Shown in pieces: positions 1-10,919 of a stretch of DNA of 64,000 nucleotides (position 1 is the stretch's first letter; the number at the start of each line of letters is the position of its first letter). The DNA comes from Conoideocrella luteorostrata (lineage: Eukaryota > Ascomycota > Sordariomycetes > Hypocreales > Clavicipitaceae): NCBI GenBank assembly GCA_032433595.1, contig JASWJB010000200.1, positions 17,777 to 81,776 of the forward strand, read 5' to 3'. The position numbers and the translations under genes were made by a program. The notes below the pieces were generated by a model. The model was not told the DNA's origin and made no database searches. It worked only from the letters and a program-made list of their open reading frames with translations.

Positions 1-363
1 GCTCCACTATATAAAGTCAGTTAACTCCCTGCCCTTAAGAGAATCTATATCTCTTGTCGCTATTATCTCCCCTCCTGTATCTCTATACTTCCTCGCTGCC
101 AACGGGTGCTTAGATCTTCGGATTAGATAACCTGGTTAGAGACAGTGATACCCATTAATCGCTTCCGCATCCGCGTTAACTACAAAGAGCATAGCTTAGA
201 ACTAAGTCATAAGCATAATTTCCACTTTAACCTCTGTCTTTAGCCCTTCTTTACCAAGATCAGTGGAGTTTAAACAAAAGTTATTAACTTCTGGATTATC
301 CTTGTCTTTAAAACGCTTAGACTATGTCATTTTAAAGTCTAAACATTTTGCTTAATCTACTGA

Positions 364-1540
364 TTAATCATAGTGATTATCAAGAGAACTGCCACCTTGA
401 TTCAGAGTCCTGCCCCTTTTCTAGTCTTTAAGTCGTTTTCTAAGAAAATCGCCATCCTTATTCTCCGTTGTAGGCACTGGTGGTTTGGGATCCTCTGGTG
501 TGGGTGGACTATGATCCTCGGGTACAGGTGGTTTGGGATCCTCTGGTGCGGGTAGACTATGATCCTTGGGTGCGGGTGGTTTAGGATCCTCTGGCGCGGG
601 TGGACTGTGATCCTTGGGTGCGGGTGGTTTAGGACCCTCTGGTGCGGGTGGACTGTGATTCTCTGGTGCGGGTGGGCTGTGGTCCTCTGGCTCTGGTGTT
701 GGAAGTTGCCCAGGTGGTGTAGTCTAAGCAGCTGCCTTCTTAGCCGCCTCCGCCTCCGCTGCCTTCTTGGCTGCCTCTGCTTCCACTGCCTTCTTAGCTG
801 CCTCCGCGTCCGCAGCCTTCTTTGCCGCCTCTGCATCAGCTGCCTTCTTAGCCGCCTCTGCTTCCGCAGCCTTCTTAGCTGCCTCCGCGTCTGTAGCCTT
901 CTTTGCCGCCTCCGCGTCCATAGCCTTCTTTGCCGCCTCTGCGTCCATAGCCTTCTTTGCCGCCTCTGCATCCGCAGCCTTCTTTGCTGCCTCTGCGTCC
1001 GCAGCCTTCTTTGCCGCCTCTGTGTCCGCCGCTTTCTTAGCCGCCTCCGCCTCCGCTGCCTTCTTAGCTGCCTCTGCGTCCGCTGCCTGCTTAGCGGCCT
1101 CCGCCTCCGCTGCTTTCCTAGTCTCCTCAGTAGTAGACTTAATAGCTAAGCCTTGTTCTTATAATATATGTTTTTTCTGAGGCAGAAGCCAGCTTTTATG
1201 CGTAACACACTCGCTAAACCATGTTTTATTTAGAATCTATTTCTGTTTCTTTATAGCGTCTGCGACTTCCTTGGTTAGGTTATTAAATATAGTATTAGTT
1301 ACGACTAGCATAGTGTAGTCCTCCCCTGATTTAGTAGCCTTAGTACCCCAGCTTTTTATTTTAGTACTTAAGTTTAAACAGTTATAACCGCGAAATATGC
1401 CTGCAAAGAGCATAAGTTAGTTCTCTGGTTTGGTTATAGTAGCTATAGTTGTTGAAGTGAACAGTGAAGTAAATATCTAATAGGGTATAGTGAGTGGTGA
1501 AATAAATGTTTAATGATACATATGTAAAGATTATAAGCAC
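364..1540 (-). pseudogene. RIP-broken low-complexity repeat protein
   Basis: One minus-strand reading frame can be followed from about 1540 to a TAA at 364-366, or to a TAG at 421. The N-terminal part (about 1150-1540) has no recognised domain. It is followed by about fifteen copies of a 9-residue repeat of the type EAAKKAADA (27 bp period, about 724-1130), then by a proline-rich repeat alternating PPAPEDPK and PPAPKDHS (about 470-710). The frame is interrupted only by TAG and TAA codons, for example TAG at the junction of the two repeat zones. Each is reachable from CAG or CAA by one C-to-T change, which is the RIP signature. The Ala/Lys/Glu repeats should form charged helix or coiled coil; the tail should be extended. 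Function is unknown. It is the leftmost of four minus-strand relics in the same decayed block. Confidence 0.6.
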
Positions 1541-2914
1541 TTTGCCTGGATTTATAGAAGAAGGTTTATATAACTACGTTAAGACATAGTTATTACGAAA
1601 AAGAGTTTTGCTAAGTAAAGTGTGTTAAAAATCAGCCCTAAGCGCTTACCTGCCTGTGTACTAAGATTAATCTAGCACTAATTCTAAACCTTACTACTAA
1701 TTTTATTAAATTAAAATTCACCACACTAGCTCTAACACTGCTAATGCTGGTTAGCGCTGTATCTAACCCCACAGTAGCCCTACATAGCGCTTGGAAGTCC
1801 TCTGTGATTATTAACTTATCGCTTAATAAATAGGTACAAAATCCTAGTAGATGTTAAGCGGGAGTTACAAGTTAAAGGCATGCATATAAAAAAATATTAT
1901 ACTAGCCCATCTATTTATATTAATTCATGCTTGCATATAACTGCACTATTAACCACCTAGTGTAACACACAATAGCCGCCGTATCTAAGCAATAAATTAA
2001 CAAATTATAAAAAGTGGCTAGTTTATTTGCGCTAATCCATTAAATAACAAAAAATATTAAAACTAGAGTAACTCTATAGCTAGAATATGTATTTAAACAA
2101 CAGAGTCCCCTCAATTCTTATCCTAGATATAACTAGCAGCCTGTTACATTAATAACCCAAAAAAACAATGTGTGCTTGACTTCATGGACTAGCTCGCTAG
2201 GGTGCCTAAGGCGCTGTGGGGGTATTGGGAGCCTCTGGCGGAAGCTTGCTCGATGGTTAGCTATGTTCCACTAGTGAGAGAGAGCGGGGGTTTAATGCAT
2301 ACCTCTTTCATAAGGGAGTTAACCTTGAACTTTAAATGCATCATTAAATTAGAAACATTGATATTAACTTCTGTCAACTTATTAATAAGAAATCTAATGT
2401 CTTCTCTCTTCCTTTGCAATGCTCTTTGCGTGTCCTTGAGGATAATAATACAATCTTTGACTACAGAGACTTTGTTATTTAGTGGCATAAAGCAGAAAGA
2501 CTTGGATTTAGCAAAAAGAGATAACATTATAGCAAAGTTAATAAGAAAAGTTTTTAGAATGTACTTATTTTCATTTTGCACAAGAAATGCCTAGAATTTA
2601 TAGCTACCGTTGCCCCTAATTGTGACCCATTCGTAAGATGCGTTATGTCTGCATTAAGAGCACCAACTATGGGGCTGGCGGCTGGAAATCTAGATGCAGT
2701 GCCGAAAATGGCGATGTGCGGATCCGCTACAGTGTCCGCATGACCACCAAAGTCCTAATTAGGTCACACTAAAATTACTGGCAACTCATAACTTCACTCG
2801 ATTAGGTGCACATCGAGCCAAAAATAAATTGCAAGGTTAGACCGGTTGTGCAATTAGGGCTTGTTGGTTCAGCGCAAAGGAGTACGTAAATAGAACATTA
2901 GCATCAATAGTGGG
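1541..2914. other. RIP-decayed AT-rich spacer
   Basis: This stretch is rich in TpA and poor in open frames. A minus-strand frame of 106 codons (2261-2581) survives but shows no motif I recognise and may be chance in AT-rich sequence. No LTR, terminal repeat or intact gene was seen. Confidence 0.4.
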
Positions 2915-3674
2915 CAAAACTACCGTGCTATAGGGAGGAGCTGTGCCATACTATAGGGACGTAAAAGCTGTGTAGCTAAGACTTCATGTTGCAGATCTAG
3001 ATACATGGTGTACGCGCTACCTCCTTGTTCCACCTAGCCATGCCATACTCTGTGACCGTGAGGTCCTTGGCTTCCTCCAGCGCTCGACTTCCTTGTAGGT
3101 CTTCCACCGCCACCTAGGTTAGTTTCCACATAACCTAGTATAACATACGTCCATTAGATACTTCACGTGCTTTAGCAAGGCAATAGAAGTCAAAGTACTC
3201 TGGGTTCCGGCTCAGAGATCGCTTCTTTTGACAACAGGGATTATCCAGATCTAAGTTATTTGTCAAAGCACGCTTCGTCTAGGTAGGCTTTAGGCCAGTA
3301 CCGCCAACGTGCGACGTTTCATTGCTCTTCGTCTTTCGCTGTGGTGCGGACTTATTGATTTTAAGAGATAAGGGATAAGTCACGCCGTAATTAACTGTCA
3401 CAGGTGCGGTGGGAGAATACAATATGCTATTGTCTTGGCTGATCTCTGGACTAACTGTTCTCGAAATTAAAGGGGCGGATTTATAGCGAACGCCCGTAAG
3501 ACAGTGTTAAGAAACAGAGTTATTGCTATTTATCTAAGAGTCCTCTTCGTTAGATTCCTTATTTAAGCTTAAGCTTTCATAAACCCTCTTAAAAATGTTA
3601 ATAAAATCTCGAGTCCTAGCTACCAATATGCCTTTAAAACGCGGTTTACGTGCTATATTAGCGCAGAGAGCCAT
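2915..3674 (-). pseudogene. RIP-broken gene with a chromo-like stretch
   Basis: The frame starts at an ATG at 3674 and can be read for about 250 codons, broken by several in-frame TAG/TAA codons. All of them can be explained as C-to-T changes of CAG/CAA or as TGG converted on the other strand. A C-terminal stretch (about 3000-3200) contains the order LAKAREV, a gap, then LY-stop-VMWKLT and EDLQGSRALEEAKDL. This resembles a chromodomain (aromatic/acidic strand, then VxWK, then an acidic helix), but the match is tentative. The promoter region has a TATA-like TATATAAGGGG at 3822-3832 and a 19-bp block at 3848-3866 shared with the next relic. Not expressed as a full protein in this state. Confidence 0.55.
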
Positions 3675-3847
3675 TATGCTATGGTTACAGGGGGGAAGCA
3701 AACGGAAGTAAAAGGCTTAATAGTGTAAAGACAGAGAAATGTGCTAAGGTAATACTAAGTGGTGATAGGGAAAGAAAAAAAGAGATCAAGGTTTTAAGGG
3801 AATGCTTATGGAAGGGACTAGCCCCTTATATACCCACGATCCGCTAG

Positions 3848-3866
3848 AGGTCACGGGTTTAGCCGT
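3848..3866 (-). promoter_or_regulatory. Shared upstream block, copy 1
   Basis: A 19-bp block 174 bp upstream of the ATG at 3674. It matches 17 of 19 bases of the block at 5078-5096, and both differences are transitions. A TATA-like element follows 16-26 bp downstream. This suggests the two relic genes were once co-regulated or share an ancestral promoter. Confidence 0.45.
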
Positions 3867-4177
3867 CTCTAAGTCAGCTAGGCTAACTTAAGCCTTTCCT
3901 TCACATGCTTAATCTCAATGTCTCCCCTATTATATATAAGAAACACACGTAGATCTAATTAACTAGGGGATTTTGGTCTTAACCCAATAAAATCCGGCTT
4001 CTCTGGATTAAGACTCACCGCATCTCACCTAAACACTGCTTATATACACAAAGAATATCTAGACACAAGAGCATTAAGCGTGACTTAGCCTTATTAAATA
4101 ATTTATTAAGTAATTTAATTTATTTAATATATATTAGTATAGCAAATAAGGAAATAAAAAAAACACTATCCAACGGT

Positions 4178-4927
4178 TCATACAGAAGTAACTTTAATAA
4201 GGATCAGATTACCACGCAAAGCCTGCTTCACTCCGATAAGTCCTGTCCTAATGCAATAAGAGTCGTGGCATAATCTAATCTAATCCGCGTAGTTATCAGA
4301 GCGGAGAAGAATCAATTGTCTCATATATATTCGCTTGACCCATAACCGGACCTGCCTGTATTGCTGTTTAATGTCCTGCGGTCAAAGAGGTGTGCCTTTA
4401 GAAGCGGCTAACCGCCGCTTTAAGTAGCAATCAAGATCAGGCACTTTGGTCCCATTAACTACAATCCAAGCCTTTAAGGCGTAATTCCACTTGAATGTCT
4501 TAACTTCAGCAACATCGTCATCACCGAAAAGCAGCTTAGCCTTAACCGCCCGGTAGTAGACTTGCTTTATGCCTCGCGAACGTCAATTAATTGCGCGTCT
4601 TGCTTGCCCCCTAATCCTCCTACTTCGCTTGTGAGAACAAACAGAGACATTCGCGGAAGACACCCCCAATTTCACGCAGCGGTTAGCTTCAGTGGCGGAT
4701 TAAACATTAGGGCGCGGCTCGTAGACCTAAACTTTGTCACGAGAATCTTCTCGATGGCGAGGTGCTAGCGAGAATTCTGACTCAGGTTCAGGGACATCCT
4801 CAGTGAAAATCACATTGAGTATTAATTAATCAACCCAGTCAGGATAGAATACTTCCAAAAATAAAGATAAGGGAGGGGCGGATTCGCTGTTTAAACCAGC
4901 TAACACCATGAATAAAGGGGATGCCAT
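4178..4927 (-). pseudogene. RIP-broken gene of unknown function
   Basis: The frame runs from an ATG at 4925-4927 for about 250 codons to a TGA at 4178-4180. It contains internal TAA, TAG and TGA codons compatible with C-to-T change of CAA, CAG or CGA. The recovered product is basic toward the C terminus: a stretch with KRSRR and RGQARRAI is followed by a better preserved segment (about 4390-4560) with YYRAVKAKLLFGDDD and WNYALKAWIVV. I do not recognise the family. It shares orientation and an upstream promoter block with the relic at 2915-3674, so the two probably belonged to the same element. Confidence 0.5.
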
Positions 4928-5077
4928 ATTTATAACAAGAAACTATCTGCAAATATTAATAAGCACTGGGTATAAGTGTAGTGGCGAACAATCAGAGGAT
5001 ATAGATAAAGGTTAGAGTTTTCTCCTAAGGGTTAGAGGGTGGCGTGGTCTCTTTATACTTTACCACCTATCGCGCCA

Positions 5078-5096
5078 AGGTCACGAGTCTAGCCGT
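5078..5096 (-). promoter_or_regulatory. Shared upstream block, copy 2
   Basis: Second copy of the 19-bp block, 151 bp upstream of the ATG at 4927. A TATA-like GTATAAAGAG (5049-5058 on the complement) follows downstream. It has the same order and similar spacing as copy 1 at 3848-3866. Confidence 0.45.
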
Positions 5097-5237
5097 GTGA
5101 AAGGTGACCAGGCTGTTTAGCCCCTTCTATTAACGTAGTGTTCTTCGCCTTTATGCTTATCCCGCTTATACTCAAGTCTAGTAAACAAGGGGCTTCCACA
5201 TAACACATCGCTGTAGCTGTCACCCCTCTCCTAGGCC

Positions 5238-7969
5238 TTAGTTTAAACAATCATCCGAGGTTATTAACTCCCAATCAGAGTCCGGTTTAGTGTGTAACCC
5301 TAGTATAGTATCATTAACTTGGTCTAACTTAGTCTCAGTCTTAGCTTCGAGTTACATCAGGTCTTGTGTAGGTGAAACAGCTCCTAATGAAGTAGTATCT
5401 ACGTAGCTATACATAAACCGCGACCTCTTTGGCCTCCTAGTCTTAACTAGCAAGTTAAAGGCTTGTTTTCTCGCGCAGGAGTTGCTCTACACTAGGAGAG
5501 GTAGTTCTAAGCTCTTTCTCTTATTTAGGATGCCCTTAACGAGGACAGCCCCTCCTAGTTCTGTCCCACCATGGTTATCTTGAATATAGGCTATCTAGCT
5601 ATCCTTATCGCCGATGACTCTTGTATTAGGAAAACATTTTAGACACGTGAACGGCTGGTTAAAAGCTTTGCTATAAGCTTTCAGCAGATATATAGAGAAT
5701 CCTTAACGGTGAAAGGTCTTATCGCATAAGAGGCATAACGCACAGGATAAGTCACAAATAAGGGGCGCATGCAGCTTCCCATGTACCCGCTCTATATGGC
5801 TGCACTAGGCCTCAAGACCAGCTGGTATTAAATAATCTCTATCTCTATTTACCTAACACTTAGGGCACTTAAGTGGCCTTTTGAAGACGTCTATGTGCAT
5901 AGCTTTAACGTGGTTAGTCAAATTCGTTTTATTGCTATACGTGCCACATCCAAGCAAGCATCTTGGTTATTCTTGTTTCTGTATTCTTATTTTGCCGGAC
6001 ACCTCTGCCTGGTTTGCCGGGCGGATTCTCTTAGTTAATTTTTAGTTCTGTAAATATAAAACAATCCAGTCTAGCAGACCTATGACGGGCTCTTTAGAGG
6101 TTATCATAGGAGCTAATGCTTTAGCAATAGCTAATATCTCTGTAAATATCCTCTTCCTGGGACTTTAAGCATTTTTTATGCGTAAATAAGTCGTAGATTC
6201 TTGCATAGCTCGCAACCAATCAACTTCGTTAAAGTATTGCTAGCGTTTCTTCTCTAGTAAAAGTTCTTCGCAGTAGTTAATAATCTAGAGAATTTTTGTA
6301 TTTAGTCTGTCTGCTTCTTTTTTGTTCCCTTCACGCGTTGCGATATCTCTTTCCTAGCTTAGACTAGTAATGTCCTTTCTCTTGTTAAAGTCTTCTAGCT
6401 CCTTGGATATAATATAGATAAGCGCTCTAGGATCCCTTTTCGAAGATAAGTCAACTATGGCTAACCATAGTGCTGGATTATGCTCTGCATGTTGACCCCA
6501 GGTTAGATTTACGAGATTATACTAGACTTAAAGCGGTTGATAGCTCTTTTTAAAAACCTCTATTGATTAAGATAAGATAAAGCTACTTAAAGAAGGCGTA
6601 AGACTTCCTGGGTTATTTATGTAGGTTAGCATAGTTTAGGTCTAGCTAGACATTAGTCTTTAAGTGAAGGGCTATACTATGTAATCTGCCAGCTACTCCC
6701 ACTCTTATCTTGTATGGTCGATGAGACTCTTGATTGCCCGCCACAATATTAACTCAATGCCACAATTTCAAGAACTATTTATATAGTATATTAATGATAT
6801 TTTTGTCTTTAAATTCCGTTTTCCAACGTAAATGCACATAGTTATTGCTATCCTCTAGAGATTTAGGTTAAAGAATCTCATCATAAGATATGAAATCCCT
6901 GTGGAATACACCATCTATAACCACTAAAGTTATTAACACTGTAATTAAACAGAGTAGCTTAAAAGGAACAAGGGTTACAGCAAAGCGAAACTTTGTCCAC
7001 TAGTCCCTGTGAATCTTATTTTGCTCCAGTTTAATATGGTAAATAGTGACGTATGTGACTAGCCAAATCCTTGTTCTAACATTAGGATCACGGACCTAAG
7101 CGATATTGATATCCTTGTATGCGATTTACACAAAACTACAGGGCCTAGTTCCAGTGATTCCAGCAATAAGGCCTGCGCCATGCCAGTACAGCCGCTTTCG
7201 CGGCTTACATAGAATGTCTTTTGCTCTTGTCCACATAGTATCGAATAGTGTGATTAAGCCAGACGAAGTAGCCGGTCTCTTTTCAAAACCCTGATATTTA
7301 TTAAGGCTAAGCTCATCGCATAATTTCGGAATCCACTAAAAGGGGCTTAATAATTAGCTAAGAGGAGCAAACCTTTAGGCATGCATAAAACTCACGCGGC
7401 TAACGTTATATACAAGAGGATAGCCCCGCCTACTCTTCCCTAAATAATACTTTACAGACCAAAAACTTGCTTTTTCACGGTTTACTAGTCTCTTTAGTTT
7501 CATGATCAGGTGGTTAGCCTCCCTCACGAGAAAGCCCCAAGCATCCTTGACCAAGGTACTACTGTCAATTGTTCGCACACTCTTGTATTCTTTAGGTCCA
7601 AGACATACGCGTTCTGTCGTTAAGTCCTGTATATATATCCTAAGAAACGTCTAAAAATATGCTAAACAACTTCTTTCTTTAATACAAAGGTTAATCCAAG
7701 GACCTTCAACTATGAGTCCTATTGCTTCCGTGAAACTTAATAGACATAAGTATCTTATCTATAGAAATAGCCTTCACAGACTCTATATACCTCTCTTAGT
7801 TCTTCTATATTCACTAACGACGCTGCTTAGTGCTTACGTTAACCTTGATTTCTTTGTCCAGAGGTACCGATTAATATTTCTCTAACTAAGCTAAAGCAAC
7901 CTTTAGGTTAAAGCATTGCATATAAGAACGCCAGAAGCGCATTATTTCTGGAGTTTTCACACGCAACAT
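5238..7969 (-). pseudogene. DUF3435/FluG-type tyrosine recombinase relic (Starship captain-like)
   Basis: About 2.7 kb of minus-strand coding sequence is recoverable in two or three frames, with more than a dozen TAG/TAA (RIP-type) stops and at least two frame changes. From the N terminus: a helical start with MRFWRSYMQ (near 7930); an ITGTRP motif (7141-7161) matching the first catalytic-arginine box of these recombinases; LLCLITVLITLVVIDGVF (6901-6955), matching the conserved LCP-ALA-DGVF region; HLRWKTE (about 6819-6837); SSKRDPRAL (6421-6446), matching the S-x-RDPRA segment downstream of the active site; and C-terminal C2H2-like fingers (Cys/His near 5895-5960, CPKC near 5865). Length and domain order fit DUF3435 proteins of 700-900 residues. 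These drive integration of Starship elements and normally sit as the first gene inside the element edge. Here the gene is dead. The exact start and any intron are uncertain. Confidence 0.72.
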
Positions 7970-8470
7970 AGCAACAACAAAAAATAATTAAAATAAAAGC
8001 AAAGAAGTCACTAAGCAAGTTCAAAATAACAACTAAAAGTAAGGGATTTAGAAAAAAAAAAAGGGAGGGTTAGGAGAGTACCCAATAAAGCAGTTAGCCT
8101 AGGCTAAGAAATAATAAGTTATACATAGTTAAACCAATAAGTAATCTTCTCTCCCGAAAGGAGGCGTAGTTACTGCTTAAAGAGGCGTGCCAGCGCCTAG
8201 GAGGGGGTATAGGCATTCTTCTCTCCTAGCAATAACTAAATACAAGAACAATGGTTAGAAACAAACGCAGCCCTTCACGAGGCTAAGTTAACGTCCCGAT
8301 TAGGGAGGTTAATAAGAATATTATCCCAATTAGGAGTTAGAGCAATAGCCCGCGCTTTGGTATCAGAGGGCAGACAAAACAGTAGGAAAAAATAGGGACA
8401 GACGTTTCTGCCGCCGTAAGAGACGGAGAGATAATTCAGCAGAACATCAGGTAAATATGAGTGCACTGTT
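7970..8470. other. Edge of the RIP-decayed block / presumed element end
   Basis: Composition changes here from TpA-rich decayed DNA to ordinary sequence, roughly between 8,250 and 8,470. If the recombinase relic is a captain, the element terminus should lie in this interval upstream of its ATG. No terminal repeat can be proved because the other end is outside the window. A short minus-strand frame at 8275-8466 is not convincing as a gene. Confidence 0.35.
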
Positions 8471-10457
8471 CACGTGATCGAACCCTAAATGCTAAGCGCC
8501 GAGGGATACAGGTTGTCCTCCAACAATGAACGCCAGCACATCCATTAATGGAGGAAGATGCATCAAAAAATTAAGGTTAAATAAGACAATGGAAGATCTT
8601 GACGGGATCCCGAATTCTCTGGTAGGTATGGTCGTATGTGATGATTTGAGGAGTAAAATCAGGTTATGGTTGAGATTAGAGTGGCACCTTCGGAAATGGC
8701 TGATGCCTCGTATTAGCTAGATTCGTACGATAGTAGAAGAAGGTGGCACACGCCACTCGGATCCTGGCTTCACACTTGGCCTCTAGGACGCAGGGGTTGA
8801 GCCCACCCGCCTGTGACCTCGTCGAATTATTTCCTGTCGCCTACATCAAACCTGTGATTGTCCGATGGCTCGAACGAATTTTAGTACCCATGCCACGGCA
8901 CTGCTGCCATCGCCAACCGTAGTGTCCTTTCATGTTGGTGGCCGAAACAGCCTCGGGTAGCAAACGACAAGCCAGGCCATGTTTCGGAGAGGAAGAACAA
9001 AAAAAGCGGCGCACCACATCTAACTGGTTAAAAGCCTTTAGGCAGATGAACATTCCGCTGACAAGGACAGAAAGCTGACTGTCAGCAGCGGCACTGGCCT
9101 GCGAATTGTCCCTGTAGACACATTTTGGTGAGTGACTCTGGCATGGCATATGCCCGATGTTGCTGACGCGTCGCGAGGCACCGGTCTCACCATAACTCCA
9201 AAAACGAGCAGCGGTGGCAATGCCCATGAAACTGGTTGGGTGGAGGTAGTCTCGAATGTTCTTTCAAGGGGGATTGAAGGCCTAGGACGAGAAGCAGGTC
9301 GCCGAGTAGATGCGCTTGAAGCTTAAGAGTACCGCCAACGCCGGGCATATATTTGTATCGTTTTAGGCCCCGACTCATGATTATGATCCCCGTTTATTCA
9401 CTCATTGGCTTTAAACAGATTAAACAGCTCACCAGAGAGAGCAAAGATATGAAAAACTCCTTTGTAGGTTGTCAATTTGAGGCATCAAAATGTGTGTGTG
9501 TGTGTGTATTTTCCGTCCAATCGTCGTAGACCACTCAGGTCCCTCAGGCTGCTCCATTCTCGCCCCGGCTTCTTAACAGCGAGAAAGAGCAGGCCGCCCA
9601 CGCGTCCCGACACGACTAAGACTAGCTCCTGTTGTTCTGACTCTCGTTTGATGTATTATTGGCTGCGTGACCTTGGAAAAGAAGCTCTTAATAGCAGGAG
9701 CCCCATTGATGCGGCAGGAATCCATTCTCTGGCCTTTCCTTGCTCTTATTTCTGGATGCCGGCGTAGGAAGCCTTGTGCCCCATTCTTTCTAAGAGGCTG
9801 ATTATCGCCGCCCTTAATGAACCGTACTAATACCGCTTTGCATTCTGAATACTGTTGTAATGAGGTATCTGACATTGATCCAATAAGTTGCAGTGCCCTG
9901 TTCTCAGCCTATACTCCTCTGACATCAAGAAGTTCTCCCGGCGTAGCTACAAAAATCTGAGTTCCATCATGGCCTATGCGGACGTTTTCAATCACATGAA
10001 CGCGGCCCTCTGTGGTGCTGACGGTCTCATTAGTGGTGGTGCTTATGTCCTCCTGTGTCACACTTTGGTGGTATTCCTCACACAGTAAAAAAGGTATAGT
10101 TGCCTGCTCACTCTTGTAAGACACACTGTTTGTGTCACGGGCCATGCTAGATTCTCTCAACGCAACGCACAACACAAGCTAGTGGGCTGTGTTCTGTACA
10201 TTTCCTAGTTACTGCAAACATGGCTTTAACAAGCACCCATTTCATTAGAAGCGGGCGGTAAAGCACCTTGCTCCGCATGGCCTGCTACTAAAGAAAGAAG
10301 CATGAAATAATGGAGAGTTTTGGGTTTCGAGATATGTAGACTGTAACCCAATGGAGATTGCCTGGCTAGACATCACAGAAGAGTCAAATGGGTCCGTTGA
10401 ATGGGTGGATAATGCTACGGGCTAAGTATTTCATTAGTTCATTTCTGCCAGGAGGAA
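8471..10457. other. Intergenic, no gene seen
   Basis: Ordinary base composition. Several overlapping short frames (60-130 codons) occur on both strands, none with a motif, intron pattern or coherent start. A short GT microsatellite lies near 9490-9508. Confidence 0.4.
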
Positions 10458-10535
10458 AATATGAGCCTATTTAAGGGTCATGACTTTCACGTGAAGAGTG
10501 GCCTCTAGCTACGCTATTTTTGAGCGCGACAGTTT
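10458..10535 (+). repeat. Dispersed repeat C, copy 1
   Basis: About 80 bp beginning at an ATGAGCCTATT stretch. It recurs in similar form at 23115-23190, with roughly three quarters of bases matching by eye. Both copies keep the order TATT-AAGGGTCAT, then GAA-AGT-GCC, then ACGCTATTTTT. They may be remnants of the same larger repeat. Confidence 0.45.
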
Positions 10536-10919
10536 CGCTTTTTTCACTCCTGAGCCACAGGTTCGAGGCAGCCTCGAAGTCCTGAAGATCTTCTATTCTA
10601 CTTGGGATTTGGAGAGACAAAATATAGGTGTTCTATCACTATGTGGCAGCTACGAATCATCTGATGCTTTGCAGTGGAAAATTGTCCTTGATGTCTATCT
10701 AATTGACGGGGAATTTGACTGCCATTCATCTCTCTAGGATGCTTCTTCCGTATTCATCTGTTCTATTGCTTCTGGCGATATCTGACGCTTCAGCTGGCAT
10801 CGTTTGTTTCTGGCAGCATCGTACGTTTTCAGCAGCATCGTGCAATTCCTCGTATCCACGGAATTCTACGTGATTCCGGTTGACATGTTCTCTTGTTGAG
10901 TAAACATGGGCCGAGTCCA

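Noticed and set aside
402..971. A 189-codon Arg/Gln-rich minus-strand frame and overlapping plus-strand frames up to 196 codons
   Set aside because: These are other frames of the 27-bp repeat array. The biologically sensible frame is the AEAAKKA one, which has RIP-type stops.
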